A stretch of 64,000 bases of DNA. Source: Leisingera thetidis (GTDB lineage: Bacteria; Pseudomonadota; Alphaproteobacteria; Rhodobacterales; Rhodobacteraceae). Below the pieces are notes generated by a model. That model did no database searches, was not told the DNA's origin, and saw nothing but the letters and a program-made list of their open reading frames with translations. The position numbers were made by a program, and so were the translations under genes. Below, one piece after another: positions 43,837 through 53,983 of the stretch. Numbering within the stretch: the stretch's first letter is position 1; the number at the start of each line of letters is the position of its first letter. The stretch covers positions 57,781 through 121,780 of the forward strand of contig NZ_CP109791.1 of the NCBI RefSeq assembly GCF_025857195.1, given 5' to 3'.

Positions 43837-45132
43837 ATGTCGATTGCCGCGCTTTCCATCATTCTTCTGGTCCTTCTGTTCCTGTTCCTGGGGGCCGGCC
43901 TGTGGGTGGCCTTTGCCCTGCTGGGCGTGGGCGTCGCCGCGATGGCGCTGTTCACCGAGGCGCCGCTGGGGCTGGTGATGGCCACCACCATGTGGGGCCA
44001 CAGCAACTCCTGGGCCTTGGCGGCGCTGCCGCTGTTCATCTGGATGGGAGAGATCCTGTTCCGCTCGCGCCTGTCGGAGGACATGTTCACCGGGCTGTCG
44101 CCCTGGATGAACCGGCTGCCGGGGCAGCTCTTGCATGTGAACGTCTTTGCCTGCGGGATCTTTGCCGCGGTGTCGGGGTCGTCCGCCGCCACCGCCGCCA
44201 CCATCGGCAAGCTGTCGATCCCGGAGCTGTCGCGCCGCGGCTATCCTGAAAAGCTGGTGATCGGCACGCTGGCCGGTTCCGCCACGCTGGGTCTGCTGAT
44301 CCCGCCCTCGATCATCCTGATCGTCTATGGCGTGGCGACCGAGCAGTCCATCGCCCGGCTGTTTGTCGCGGGCGTGCTGCCGGGCGTGCTGCTGGTCGGC
44401 CTGTTCGTCGGCTATGTGGTGGTCTGGGCGCTGCTGAACCGCAGCCAGCTGCCGACCGAGGACATCGCCGCCACCTTCCGCGAGAAGCTGAGGCGCGCCC
44501 GCAGGCTGTTGCCGGTGGTGCTGCTGATCGGCGGCGTGATCGGCTCGATTTATGCGGGCATTGCCTCGCCCACCGATGCCGCTGCCGTGGGCGTGGTGCT
44601 GGCGCTCTTGCTGTCGTGGCAGTCAGGCTCGCTCACCCGCGAAAGCTTTACCGCGGGGCTGATGGGGGCGACCGTTACCTCCTGCATGATCGCTTTCATT
44701 CTGGCGGGTGCATCGTTTCTGACCGTGGCGATGGGTTTCACCGGCATTCCGCGCATCCTGGCGGAGTGGATCGGCTCGCTGAACCTGTCGACCTTCACAC
44801 TGCTGGCGGCGCTGACCATCTTTTTCGTGATCATGGGCTGTTTCCTCGACGGGATTTCGGTGGTGGTGCTGACCGCCTCGGTGATCATGCCGATGGTGCT
44901 GGAAGCGGGCATCGATCCCTTGTGGTTCGGCATCTTCCTGGTGATCGTGGTGGAGATGAGCCAGATCACCCCGCCGGTCGGCTTCAACCTGTTTGTGCTG
45001 CAATCGCTGACCGGGCGGGACATTCTGACCGTGGCCAAGGCGGCGCTGCCGTTCTTCTTCCTGATGGTCGTGGCACTGGTGCTGATCGTGCTGTTCCCGT
45101 CCATCGTGACCTTCCTGCCGGAGCAGATGTGA
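43837..45132 (+). CDS. dctM: TRAP transporter large permease (DctM family)
   Basis: The 431-residue protein has about 12 hydrophobic helices and DctM hallmarks: AVSGSSAATAATIGKLSIPEL around 109-129, GLLIPPSIILIVYG around 149-162, and ITPPVGFNLFVLQ near the end. It uses a sodium gradient to import the substrate bound by the DctP protein. Its stop overlaps the pxpB start (TGATG), which ties transport to 5-oxoproline hydrolysis. Confidence 0.9.
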   Translation: MSIAALSIILLVLLFLFLGAGLWVAFALLGVGVAAMALFTEAPLGLVMATTMWGHSNSWALAALPLFIWMGEILFRSRLSEDMFTGLSPWMNRLPGQLLHVNVFACGIFAAVSGSSAATAATIGKLSIPELSRRGYPEKLVIGTLAGSATLGLLIPPSIILIVYGVATEQSIARLFVAGVLPGVLLVGLFVGYVVVWALLNRSQLPTEDIAATFREKLRRARRLLPVVLLIGGVIGSIYAGIASPTDAAAVGVVLALLLSWQSGSLTRESFTAGLMGATVTSCMIAFILAGASFLTVAMGFTGIPRILAEWIGSLNLSTFTLLAALTIFFVIMGCFLDGISVVVLTASVIMPMVLEAGIDPLWFGIFLVIVVEMSQITPPVGFNLFVLQSLTGRDILTVAKAALPFFFLMVVALVLIVLFPSIVTFLPEQM

Positions 45133-45878
45133 TGGCTGAGGAACGTGTAGAAAATCCCACCCCCGAGATCCGCACGGTGGGCGTGGACGGGATGCTGGTG
45201 AGCTTTGGCAGCCGGCTGAGCGAGCCCGCCAACCGCGCCGCCCTGGCATTCCGTGCGGCACTGGCCAAGGAAAGCTGGGACGGGGTCGAAGAGGTGTCCA
45301 CCTCGCTGGTGTCGGCCTATGTGCGCTTTGACCTGCGGCATCTGGACCATACTTCGCTGCGGGCGCGGCTGAAAAAACTGCTGGCACAGCGCGACTGGTA
45401 CGCGGCAGAGCTGCCCGGCCAGCGGCGCCTGTGGCGGATACCGGCGGTGTTCGGCACCGATCTGGCGCCGCAGCTGCCGCAGGCGGCGGAGGCCGCGGGC
45501 ATGACAGAGGCAGAGGCGGTGGCCTCGCTGTCATCGGCGCGGGTGCGGGTGCAGACCATCGGCTTTGCCCCCGGCCAGCCCTATCTGGGCGAGCTGCCCG
45601 TGGCCTGGGATATCCCGCGCCAAACCCAGCTGACCAGCCGCATTCCCGAAGGCGCGCTGGCGGTGGCAATCCGCCAGCTGGTGCTGTTCTCGGTCGCCAC
45701 CCCCACCGGCTGGATGCACGCGGGCCAGACCGCGGTGCGGCTGTTCCGCCCGGATGCGGAGGAACCGTTCCTGCTGCGCCCCGGCGATGAGGTGCAATTC
45801 ACTTCTGTCACCCCGGAGGAGCTGCAGGGGCTGAAGCGCGATCCGCTGGGCGGCGCCAGGGCGGAGGATCTGTCATGA
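45132..45878 (+). CDS. pxpB: 5-oxoprolinase subunit PxpB (KipI-like)
   Basis: The 248-residue protein belongs to the KipI/PxpB family, with the conserved SFGFAPGQPYLG-like segment (VQTIGFAPGQPYLGELP), R-rich RQTQLTSRIPEGALA and GWMHAGQTAVRLF. Together with PxpA and PxpC it hydrolyses 5-oxo-L-proline to glutamate using ATP. The start ATG at 45132 overlaps the permease stop; upstream in-frame codons lie inside the permease gene. It overlaps pxpC by 4 bp. Confidence 0.9.
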   Translation: MAEERVENPTPEIRTVGVDGMLVSFGSRLSEPANRAALAFRAALAKESWDGVEEVSTSLVSAYVRFDLRHLDHTSLRARLKKLLAQRDWYAAELPGQRRLWRIPAVFGTDLAPQLPQAAEAAGMTEAEAVASLSSARVRVQTIGFAPGQPYLGELPVAWDIPRQTQLTSRIPEGALAVAIRQLVLFSVATPTGWMHAGQTAVRLFRPDAEEPFLLRPGDEVQFTSVTPEELQGLKRDPLGGARAEDLS

Positions 45879-46891
45879 GCGGCACATTGACCATTCTGCG
45901 CGCCGGGCCGGGGGTGACGGTGCAGGACGGCGGCCGCCCGGGCTGGCTGGAATACGGGGTCTCGCGCGGCGGCGCTGCCGACCGGCTGGCATTGGCAGAG
46001 GGCGCGGCGCTCTTGGGGCAGGGCGCCGAGATGGCCGCGGTCGAGATGGCCGGCATGGGCGGCGAGTTCCAGGCGGACAGCGATCTGCGCATCGCGCTGA
46101 CCGGCGCGCCGATGCGGGCGAGCATCGACGGCGCGGCGGTGGCCTGGAACGCCAGCCACCTGCTGCCTGCCGGGGCGCGGCTGGCAATCGGCGCGGCGCG
46201 CAGCGGCAGCTACGGCTATCTGCACGCGGGCGGCGGGTTTCAGACGCCGGAGCATCTGGGCGCGCGCGCGGCGCATCTGGCGGCGGGCATCGGTGCGCCG
46301 CTGGCCGAAGGCGACGTGCTGGAAACCGGCCCAGACAGCGGCCGCGGCACCGGGCTGGGCCTTGCGCCGGACGACCGGTTCGAAGGCGGCACCGTGCGGG
46401 TGGTTGCCAGCCTGCAGACCGCGCTGTTTCCAGAGACCGAACTGACGCGCTTCGAGCAGACCACCTTCCGCCGCGGCGCACGCGGCAACCGGATGGGTGT
46501 GCCGATAGAAAGCAACGGCGAGGGGTTCCGCACCGAGGGCGCACGTTCGGTGGTTTCGGAGGTGATCGTGCCCGGCGACATCCAGGTGACCGGCGATGGC
46601 ACGCCTTATGTGCTGCTGTCGGAATGCCAGACCACCGGCGGCTACCCGCGGATCGGCACGGTGGTGCCCTGCGACCTGCCGCGGCTGGCGCAGGCGGCGG
46701 CGGGGACCGCGCTGCAGTTCCGTTTCATCCCGCTGGAGGAGGCGGTAGAGCTGGAACGAGCCGAGGCGGAGCGGCGCGCCGGCCTGCGCAGCCAGTGTTA
46801 TCCGCTGATCCGCGATCCACGCAGCATGTCCAACCTGCTGTCCTATCAGCTGATCAGCGGCGCGATTGCCGGTGAAGAAGATGTCTTGTGA
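45875..46891 (+). CDS. pxpC: 5-oxoprolinase subunit PxpC (KipA-like)
   Basis: The 338-residue protein is of the biotin-dependent carboxyltransferase-like/KipA family: GVTVQDGGRPGWLEYGVSRG at the start, the RMG-type NRMGVPIE segment, and SECQTTGGYPRIGTVV. It is the second subunit of the 5-oxoprolinase complex. The start overlaps pxpB as ATGA, and pxpA follows 9 bp after its stop. Confidence 0.9.
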   Translation: MSGTLTILRAGPGVTVQDGGRPGWLEYGVSRGGAADRLALAEGAALLGQGAEMAAVEMAGMGGEFQADSDLRIALTGAPMRASIDGAAVAWNASHLLPAGARLAIGAARSGSYGYLHAGGGFQTPEHLGARAAHLAAGIGAPLAEGDVLETGPDSGRGTGLGLAPDDRFEGGTVRVVASLQTALFPETELTRFEQTTFRRGARGNRMGVPIESNGEGFRTEGARSVVSEVIVPGDIQVTGDGTPYVLLSECQTTGGYPRIGTVVPCDLPRLAQAAAGTALQFRFIPLEEAVELERAEAERRAGLRSQCYPLIRDPRSMSNLLSYQLISGAIAGEEDVL

Positions 46892-46900
46892 GGAGATGAC

Positions 46901-47674
46901 ATGACCCGAACTGTCGATCTGAATGCCGATATGGGCGAGAGCTTTGGCGCCTGGAGCCTCGGCGATGATGCCGGGCTGCTGGATATCGTGACCTCGGCGA
47001 ACATCGCCTGCGGCTATCACGCGGGCGATCCGGATGTGATGGCCGCGACGATGGAACACGCGGTGGCCAAGGGCACCGGCATCGGCGCGCATCCGGGCTT
47101 TCCCGACCTGCAGGGCTTTGGCCGCCGCCGGATGTCGGTGCCGCACGGGACGCTGGCCAATATGGTGCGCTACCAGCTGGGCGCGGCGCAGGCGATGGCG
47201 CGTGCTGCCGGAGGTGAAGTACGGCACCTGAAGCTGCACGGAGCGCTGGCCAACATGGCGTCCGAGGACGCGGCGATGGCGCGGGCCTGCTACGAGGCGG
47301 CCCTGTCGGTGGACCCGGATATCATCGTGATGGTGCTGGCGGGCACCGCGCAGCAGCAGGCGGCGCAGGAGCTGGGCTGCAAGACCGCCTGCGAGATCTT
47401 TGCCGACCGGGCCTATAACGATGATGCGACGCTGGTGGACCGCAGCCTGCCCGGCGCGGTGATCCACGACCCGGCAGAGGCCGGGCGGCGGATGGTGGAG
47501 ATGGTGCGCGAAGGCGCCATCATCACCGCCAGCGGCAAGCGCATCCCGGCGCGGATCGACACCATCTGCCTGCATGGCGACACGCCGGCCGCGGTGGCGA
47601 TTGCCGCCGATGTGCGCCGCGCGCTGCAGGACAGCGGCGTCGCGCTGGCCAAGTTCAGCGGCGCGGTGCTGTGA
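46901..47674 (+). CDS. pxpA: 5-oxoprolinase subunit PxpA (LamB/YcsF family)
   Basis: The 257-residue protein has the family signatures LNADMGESFGAW at 8-19, ANIACGYHAGDP, GIGAHPGFPDLQGFGRR, VRHLKLHGALAN, EIFADRAYNDDATLVDRS and ICLHGDTPAAV. It completes the PxpABC enzyme. It ends the operon that starts with the TRAP transporter; a strong hairpin follows 6 bp after the stop. Confidence 0.92.
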   Translation: MTRTVDLNADMGESFGAWSLGDDAGLLDIVTSANIACGYHAGDPDVMAATMEHAVAKGTGIGAHPGFPDLQGFGRRRMSVPHGTLANMVRYQLGAAQAMARAAGGEVRHLKLHGALANMASEDAAMARACYEAALSVDPDIIVMVLAGTAQQQAAQELGCKTACEIFADRAYNDDATLVDRSLPGAVIHDPAEAGRRMVEMVREGAIITASGKRIPARIDTICLHGDTPAAVAIAADVRRALQDSGVALAKFSGAVL

Positions 47675-47680
47675 CCGTTG

Positions 47681-47705
47681 CGGCGGGGGCCGCTGGCCCC
47701 CGCCG
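47681..47705. terminator. Bidirectional hairpin between pxpA and mdeB
   Basis: CGGCGGGGGCC and GGCCCCCGCCG pair perfectly over 11 bp around a 3-nt loop, placed between two convergent genes. No T tract follows on either strand, so intrinsic termination would rest on the stem alone. Confidence 0.55.
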
Positions 47706-47719
47706 GCTTCCGCCAGACC

Positions 47720-50116
47720 TCAGCTGCGCACCAGTGCGGCAAAGGCGCCGCGGGCAGCTTGCTTGCCTGCGGTGAGGCCGTTCACCTTTTCGACGATGGC
47801 GGCGGCGTCGATGCCGTGGTGGCGGTAAAGGTCGCCGATGGTGCCGGTCTGGCCGAAATGCTCGACCCCCAGCGGGATCGTCCGGTGGCCGGCCACCCCG
47901 CCCAGCCAGGCCAGGGTGGCCGGGTGGCCATCGATCACGGTGATGATCCTGCAATGCGGCGGCAGGTCCTGCATCAGCGTCTCAATGCGGGATACCGCGG
48001 CGGCATTGCCGCGCGAGCGCGCCCGCTGGGCGGCGGTCCAGCCCGCATTCAGCCGGTCGGCGGAGGTCACCGCCAGCACGCCCACGTCACGGCGGTCTTC
48101 GGCAATCATGCCCGCGGCCTTGATTGCCTCGGGCGCCACCGCGCCCTGGTAGGCAATCACCACCTCGCAGTTCGGCCCCGGCGGACGCAGCCAGTAGCCG
48201 CCATCGATGGTGCCCTGGCCGAAGGTGTCATCCACCCGCTTGCCGGGCTGTTCCACCGGGTTGGTGGTGAGCCGCAGATAGACCGAGCCGCCGGTCTCAT
48301 CCCTGAGCCAGGTGCGCTCGTCCGGGTCGCCCTCGCCATCGCGCTGCACATAGTCGAAGGCCCATTGCAGGATCACCGCCAGCTCATCGGCAAAGGCCGG
48401 TTCAAATGCCGCCAGCCCATCCTGGCTCATGCCGATCAGCGGCGTGCCGATGGACTGGTGCGCGCCGCCTTCGGGGGCCAGGGTGACGCCCGACGGGGTG
48501 CCCGCCAGGATGAACCGCGCGTCCTGATAACAGGCGTAGTTCAGCGCATCGAGGCCGCGGCTGACAAACGGGTCATAGACGGTGCCGATGGGAATCAGCC
48601 GCTTGCCGAACAGCGAATGCGACAGGCCCGCCGCACCCAAGAGCAGCATCAGGTTCATCTCGGCGATGCCCAGTTCGATATGCTGGCCCTCGGGCGTGAA
48701 CTCCCATTTCGCGGTGGAGGGGATGCGGTGCTCGATAAAGGCGTCGGCCTGGGTAGTGCGGGAGAACAGCTTGCGCCGGTTCACCCAAGGCCCCAGGCTG
48801 GTGGTACCGGTCACATCGGGCGAGGTGGTGACGATGCGGTCCGCCAGTTCGCTGCTGCCCTTCGACAGATCGTCGAGGATCCTGCCAAACGCCATCTGGG
48901 TTGAAATCTCGCGGCCGGTGGCGGCGGTAATTTCCGGCACCGGCAGCCGGGCATCTGCATAACGGCGGGTGCCCTTGGCAAAGAACGGCACCCCAGACAG
49001 GAATTTGTGCAGGGCTTCCGGGTCCTGCACGGTGGCGAAGGGCTCCCACTCCTGCCCCTCGGGCACGTTCATATGGGCCTGCCACCTGGCAAACTGGGTG
49101 GCATTCATCAACCCGCCGTGGTTGTCCTTGTGGCCCGCAATCGGCGTGCCCCAGCCCTTGACCGTGTAGGCGAGCAAACAGACCGGGCGGTCGTGGTCGA
49201 TGGCGGCAAAGGTTTCGGCCATCGTCTCGACGCAGTTGCCGCCGAGGTTTTCCATCAGCGCCGCCAGTTCGGCGTCGCTGCGCCGTTCGATCAGGGCGGT
49301 GGCGTCGCCCTGATCGCCAAGGTCGTCCAGCAGCCTCTGGCGCCAGACCGCGCCGCCCATAAAGGTGAGGGCGGAATATTCCTGGTTCGGGCAGGCGTCG
49401 ATCCAGCCGCGCAGCTTATCGCCGCCCGGCTCGGCAAAGGCGGCGCGTTGCAGCACGCCGTATTTCGCCCGCACTACATCCCAGCCGAAGGCACCAAAGA
49501 TCTTCTCGATCCGCTCGAACAGGCCTTCGCGGACGATGCCGTCCAGCGACTGGCGGTTGTAGTCGATGATCCACCAGCAATTGCGCAGATCGTTCTTCCA
49601 GCCTTCCTGCAGGGCTTCGTAAATGTTGCCCTCGTCCAGTTCGGCGTCGCCGACGAGGGCGACCATGCGGCCCATCGGGGCATCGGCGCCCCAGCTTTTG
49701 GCCTTGATGTAATCCTGCACCAGCGAGGCGAAGGAGGTGATCGCCACGCCAAGCCCGACAGAGCCGGTGGAGAAATCCACGTCGCAGGTGTCCTTGGTGC
49801 GGCTGGGATAGCTTTGCACCCCGCCGAAGCCGCGGAAGTTCTCCATCTTCTCGCGGGTCTGGTTGCCCATCAGGTATTGCAGGGCGTGAAAGACCGGCGC
49901 GGCATGGGGTTTCACCGCCACCCGGTCCTCGGGCCGCAGGGCGGAGAAGTAGAGCGCCGTCATGATCGACACCATCGAGGCCGAGGACGCCTGATGCCCG
50001 CCCACCTTGATGCCGTCCGCCTTGGGCCGGATGTGGTTGGCGTGATGGACCATCCAGTGCGACAGCCACAAGAGCCGCTGTTCAATGGTCTTGAGATGAT
50101 GCGTCTTCGAGGTCAT
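47720..50116 (-). CDS. mdeB: Homodimeric 2-oxoacid dehydrogenase E1, MdeB-like (2-oxobutyrate)
   Basis: The 798-residue protein is of the AceE-type homodimeric E1 family, with the thiamine-diphosphate region GDAELDEGNIYEALQ around 165-179 and the transketolase-like second half (SPDVTGTTSLG, HIELGIAEMNLML, GQTGTIGDLYRHHGID). It is somewhat shorter than the roughly 890 residues of AceE. In Pseudomonas putida, as I recall, methionine gamma-lyase (mdeA) is followed by an E1 gene (mdeB) thought to act on 2-oxobutyrate; the same gene pair with Lrp regulators occurs here. It would convert 2-oxobutyrate from methionine to propionyl-CoA with E2/E3 partners. An Lrp gene diverges from it. Confidence 0.8.
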   Translation of the reverse strand: MTSKTHHLKTIEQRLLWLSHWMVHHANHIRPKADGIKVGGHQASSASMVSIMTALYFSALRPEDRVAVKPHAAPVFHALQYLMGNQTREKMENFRGFGGVQSYPSRTKDTCDVDFSTGSVGLGVAITSFASLVQDYIKAKSWGADAPMGRMVALVGDAELDEGNIYEALQEGWKNDLRNCWWIIDYNRQSLDGIVREGLFERIEKIFGAFGWDVVRAKYGVLQRAAFAEPGGDKLRGWIDACPNQEYSALTFMGGAVWRQRLLDDLGDQGDATALIERRSDAELAALMENLGGNCVETMAETFAAIDHDRPVCLLAYTVKGWGTPIAGHKDNHGGLMNATQFARWQAHMNVPEGQEWEPFATVQDPEALHKFLSGVPFFAKGTRRYADARLPVPEITAATGREISTQMAFGRILDDLSKGSSELADRIVTTSPDVTGTTSLGPWVNRRKLFSRTTQADAFIEHRIPSTAKWEFTPEGQHIELGIAEMNLMLLLGAAGLSHSLFGKRLIPIGTVYDPFVSRGLDALNYACYQDARFILAGTPSGVTLAPEGGAHQSIGTPLIGMSQDGLAAFEPAFADELAVILQWAFDYVQRDGEGDPDERTWLRDETGGSVYLRLTTNPVEQPGKRVDDTFGQGTIDGGYWLRPPGPNCEVVIAYQGAVAPEAIKAAGMIAEDRRDVGVLAVTSADRLNAGWTAAQRARSRGNAAAVSRIETLMQDLPPHCRIITVIDGHPATLAWLGGVAGHRTIPLGVEHFGQTGTIGDLYRHHGIDAAAIVEKVNGLTAGKQAARGAFAALVRS

Positions 50117-50127
50117 GTCAGTCTCCC

Positions 50128-50200
50128 TTTGCGCAAGACTAGGCTTTTCTTCGCGGCTGCAGGCGCTAATTTCAGTGCTGTTTGACAGGTTTTGCGCAGG
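50128..50200. promoter_or_regulatory. Paired TTTGCGCA motifs between mdeB and lrp
   Basis: TTTGCGCAAG at 50128-50137 and TTTGCGCAGG at 50191-50200 are near-identical, lie 63 bp apart (about six helical turns) and fill the 127-bp divergent gap. They are candidate sites for the Lrp protein encoded next door; Lrp octamers commonly bind phased sites. Confidence 0.35.
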
Positions 50201-50243
50201 AATCCGGCGCCGATACCCGATTGCTTGAAGGAAACCGCCCCAG

Positions 50244-50708
50244 ATGAGCGATTTACTGGATGATACAGACCGCCGTATTCTTGCCGGGCTTCAGGCTGAC
50301 GGCCGGCTCTCCCACCAGGAGCTGAGCGACCGTGTCGGCCTGTCGCCCTCTCCCTGCGCCCGCCGGATCAAAAAGCTGGAGGCCGAGGGCTTCATCACCG
50401 GCTACAGCGCGCGCATCGACGAGGCCAAGCTGGGCTTCACCTTCAGCGTCTTTGTTTCGGTGCGGCTGGACCAGCAGATCGACGACCGGCTGGTCTCCTT
50501 CGAAAGCCAGGTGAAGCTCTGCCCCGAGGTGGTGGACTGCTGGCTGATGACCGGCAATTTCGACTACCTGCTGCGGGTGGCGGTGCGGGACCTGCATGAG
50601 TTCGAGCACTTTCTGACCGGCCGCCTGACCAAGATACCGGGCGTTGCTTCGCTGGAATCCTCGATCCCGATCCGCCGGGTCAAGGACCAGGCCGCGCGCC
50701 TGTACTGA
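50244..50708 (+). CDS. Lrp/AsnC-family regulator next to mdeB
   Basis: The 154-residue protein has the AsnC-type helix-turn-helix (LDDTDRRILAGLQADGRLSH, then SDRVGLSPSPCARRIKKLEA) and a RAM ligand-binding domain (VDCWLMTGNFDYLLRVAVRD). It diverges from mdeB and converges on the methionine gamma-lyase gene with 20 bp between stops. It probably senses an amino acid or 2-oxoacid and controls mdeB. Start ATG 50244. Confidence 0.88.
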   Translation: MSDLLDDTDRRILAGLQADGRLSHQELSDRVGLSPSPCARRIKKLEAEGFITGYSARIDEAKLGFTFSVFVSVRLDQQIDDRLVSFESQVKLCPEVVDCWLMTGNFDYLLRVAVRDLHEFEHFLTGRLTKIPGVASLESSIPIRRVKDQAARLY

Positions 50709-50728
50709 CAGAGCGCGGCCAAGGATCC

Positions 50729-51931
50729 TCAGGCCGCTTGCGAAGCTTCCGGGCCAGGCAGCGCCTGCTCCAGGTCGGCGATGATGTCTGCGGCGTCCTC
50801 CAGCCCGACCGACAGGCGGATCAGCCCGTCGCTGATGCCGTGTTCGGCGCGCTCCTCGGGGGTGTAGGTCGAATGGGTCATCGACGCCGGGTGCTGGATC
50901 AGGGTTTCGGCGTCGCCCAAAGACACCGCGCGCTGGATCATCTGCAGGCGGTTCATGAAGGCAATGCCGCCCGCCAGGCCGCCCTTGGCCTCAAAGGCGA
51001 TCATGGCGCCGGGCTGGTCCATCTGGCGCTCGGCGATGCCGTGCTGGGCAAAGCTGTCAAGGCCCGGGAAAGACACCGCGCCGACGGCCGGATGCGCTTC
51101 CAGATAGGCGGCGACGGTGCGGGCGGTGGCGCAATGGCGGTCCATCCGCAGGTTCAGGGTCTTCAGCCCGCGCAGGATCAGCATCGCGTTGAAAGGCGCC
51201 ATCACCGCGCCGGTCATGTCCTTCATGCCGACGAGGCGGATGTCGGCGATCTGTTCGGCGGTGCCGACGGCCAGACCGGCCACCACATCGCCATGGCCGC
51301 CGAGGTATTTGGTGGCGGAGTGCAGCACGATGTCGGCGCCGTGTTCGATCGGGCGGGTCAGATAGGGGGTGGCATAGGTGTTGTCGACCACCACCGTGGC
51401 GCCGGCGGCATGGGCGATTTCAGCAGTGGCGGCAATGTCGACCAGCCGCATGTTGGGGTTGGCCGGAGTCTCGAAATAGACCACGCGGGTCTTGTCCGAC
51501 ACCGCCGCGCGCAGGTTCTCCGGGTCGGTCATGTCGACATGGGTGATGGTGACGCCCCATTTCGCCAGTCCGTGGCGCATGAAGGCAAAGGTGCAGCCGT
51601 AAAGCGTCTTGTCGACGATGACCTCATCGCCCGGCGACAGCAGCGTCCACAGCACCGCGGTGATCGCGCCCATGCCGCTGGACAGGGCGAGGCCCGCCTC
51701 GGCGCCTTCCAGCACCGCGATGCGCTGTTCCAGCAGATCGCAGGTGGGGTTGGAGATGCGGCTGTAGATATGGCCCGCGCGCTCGCCCGCAAACATCTCG
51801 CCGCCGGCTTCGGCGGTCTCGAATGTGAAGGTCGACGTCAGATGCAGCGGCGGCGTCAGCGCGCCCTCGTTCTGTTGCGGGTCATAGGCGTGGTGAATGG
51901 CGCGGGTGGCAAATCCTGCGGAACGTTTCAT
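50729..51931 (-). CDS. mdeA: Methionine gamma-lyase (Cys/Met metabolism PLP enzyme)
   Basis: The 400-residue protein is of the cystathionine-gamma-synthase family: the PLP-binding YSRISNPT motif, ALSSGMGAI, VDNTYATPYLTRP, Schiff-base lysine in LHSATKYLGGHGD, and a C-terminal IRLSVGLEDAADI. The cysteine that marks methionine gamma-lyases is consistent with KTLYGCTFAF (C at about residue 113). It splits L-methionine into methanethiol, ammonia and 2-oxobutyrate. The neighbouring E1 gene and Lrp genes support this over cystathionine lyase. An Lrp gene diverges from it over 114 bp containing a perfect dyad. Confidence 0.87.
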   Translation of the reverse strand: MKRSAGFATRAIHHAYDPQQNEGALTPPLHLTSTFTFETAEAGGEMFAGERAGHIYSRISNPTCDLLEQRIAVLEGAEAGLALSSGMGAITAVLWTLLSPGDEVIVDKTLYGCTFAFMRHGLAKWGVTITHVDMTDPENLRAAVSDKTRVVYFETPANPNMRLVDIAATAEIAHAAGATVVVDNTYATPYLTRPIEHGADIVLHSATKYLGGHGDVVAGLAVGTAEQIADIRLVGMKDMTGAVMAPFNAMLILRGLKTLNLRMDRHCATARTVAAYLEAHPAVGAVSFPGLDSFAQHGIAERQMDQPGAMIAFEAKGGLAGGIAFMNRLQMIQRAVSLGDAETLIQHPASMTHSTYTPEERAEHGISDGLIRLSVGLEDAADIIADLEQALPGPEASQAA

Positions 51932-52014
51932 GGCAAGCTCCTTATACCTGTTGCCGCCATTTTACGCTTGATCGCGGGGCAACGGATTGCAAATCATGCC
52001 AGTCTGAGAGTATA

Positions 52015-52035
52015 TTTTGGCAGAATATGCCAAAA
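52015..52035. promoter_or_regulatory. Perfect dyad operator between mdeA and the second lrp
   Basis: TTTTGGCA and TGCCAAAA form a perfect 8-bp inverted repeat separated by 5 bp, ending 10 bp before the lrp ATG at 52046. Its position suggests autorepression and control of the divergent methionine gamma-lyase gene by the Lrp protein. Confidence 0.6.
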
Positions 52036-52045
52036 CGGGACGCCC

Positions 52046-52504
52046 ATGGACAGCAAGGACAGACAGATCATCCGCGCCCTGCAGCGCGACGGGCGGATGA
52101 CCAACCAGGATCTGGCCGAGGCGGTGAACCTGTCGCCCTCGCCCTGCCTGCGCCGGGTCCGCAACCTGGAGACCGCCGGGGTGATCCGCGGCTACAGCGC
52201 CGATGTGGACGCCGCCGCCTATGGCATGGCGATCACCGTCTTTGTGCGCATCCGGCTGGAGCGGCACAATGAAACCGACGTGCAGAGTTTCGAAGGAAGG
52301 GTGCGGCGGATGGACGAGGTGCTGGAGTGCCATGTGCTGACCGGGGCGATGGATTACCAGTTGCGGGTGCTGGTGCCGGACCTCGAGGCCTATGAAAGCT
52401 TCATCCGCAACCGCATTCACCCGATCGGCGGCATTGCCTCGATCGACACCAGTTTCGTTTACGGCACGGTCAAGCGGACGGCGGTATTCCCGCCGGTGTC
52501 CTGA
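52046..52504 (+). CDS. mdeR: Lrp/AsnC-family regulator divergent from methionine gamma-lyase
   Basis: The 152-residue protein has an AsnC helix-turn-helix (DSKDRQIIRALQRDGRMTNQ, then AVNLSPSPCLRRVRNLETAG) and RAM domain (LECHVLTGAMDYQLRVLVPD). It sits like mdeR of Pseudomonas putida, divergent from mdeA. The start ATG at 52046 opens directly onto the helix-turn-helix; longer in-frame readings run back through mdeA in antisense and are not credible. The perfect dyad lies just upstream. Confidence 0.86.
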   Translation: MDSKDRQIIRALQRDGRMTNQDLAEAVNLSPSPCLRRVRNLETAGVIRGYSADVDAAAYGMAITVFVRIRLERHNETDVQSFEGRVRRMDEVLECHVLTGAMDYQLRVLVPDLEAYESFIRNRIHPIGGIASIDTSFVYGTVKRTAVFPPVS

Positions 52505-52624
52505 CCGCCATTCCCCGAACCGGGTTCCGGGCTCCCGTGGTTCCCTCCCGGAACATTTGACCGGCCTGATTGAACCCCCCGGCACGTGCCGGTCCGGGCA
52601 ATACAATGGGCAGATCCGCAGCCC

Positions 52625-53983
<1,359 letters not shown>

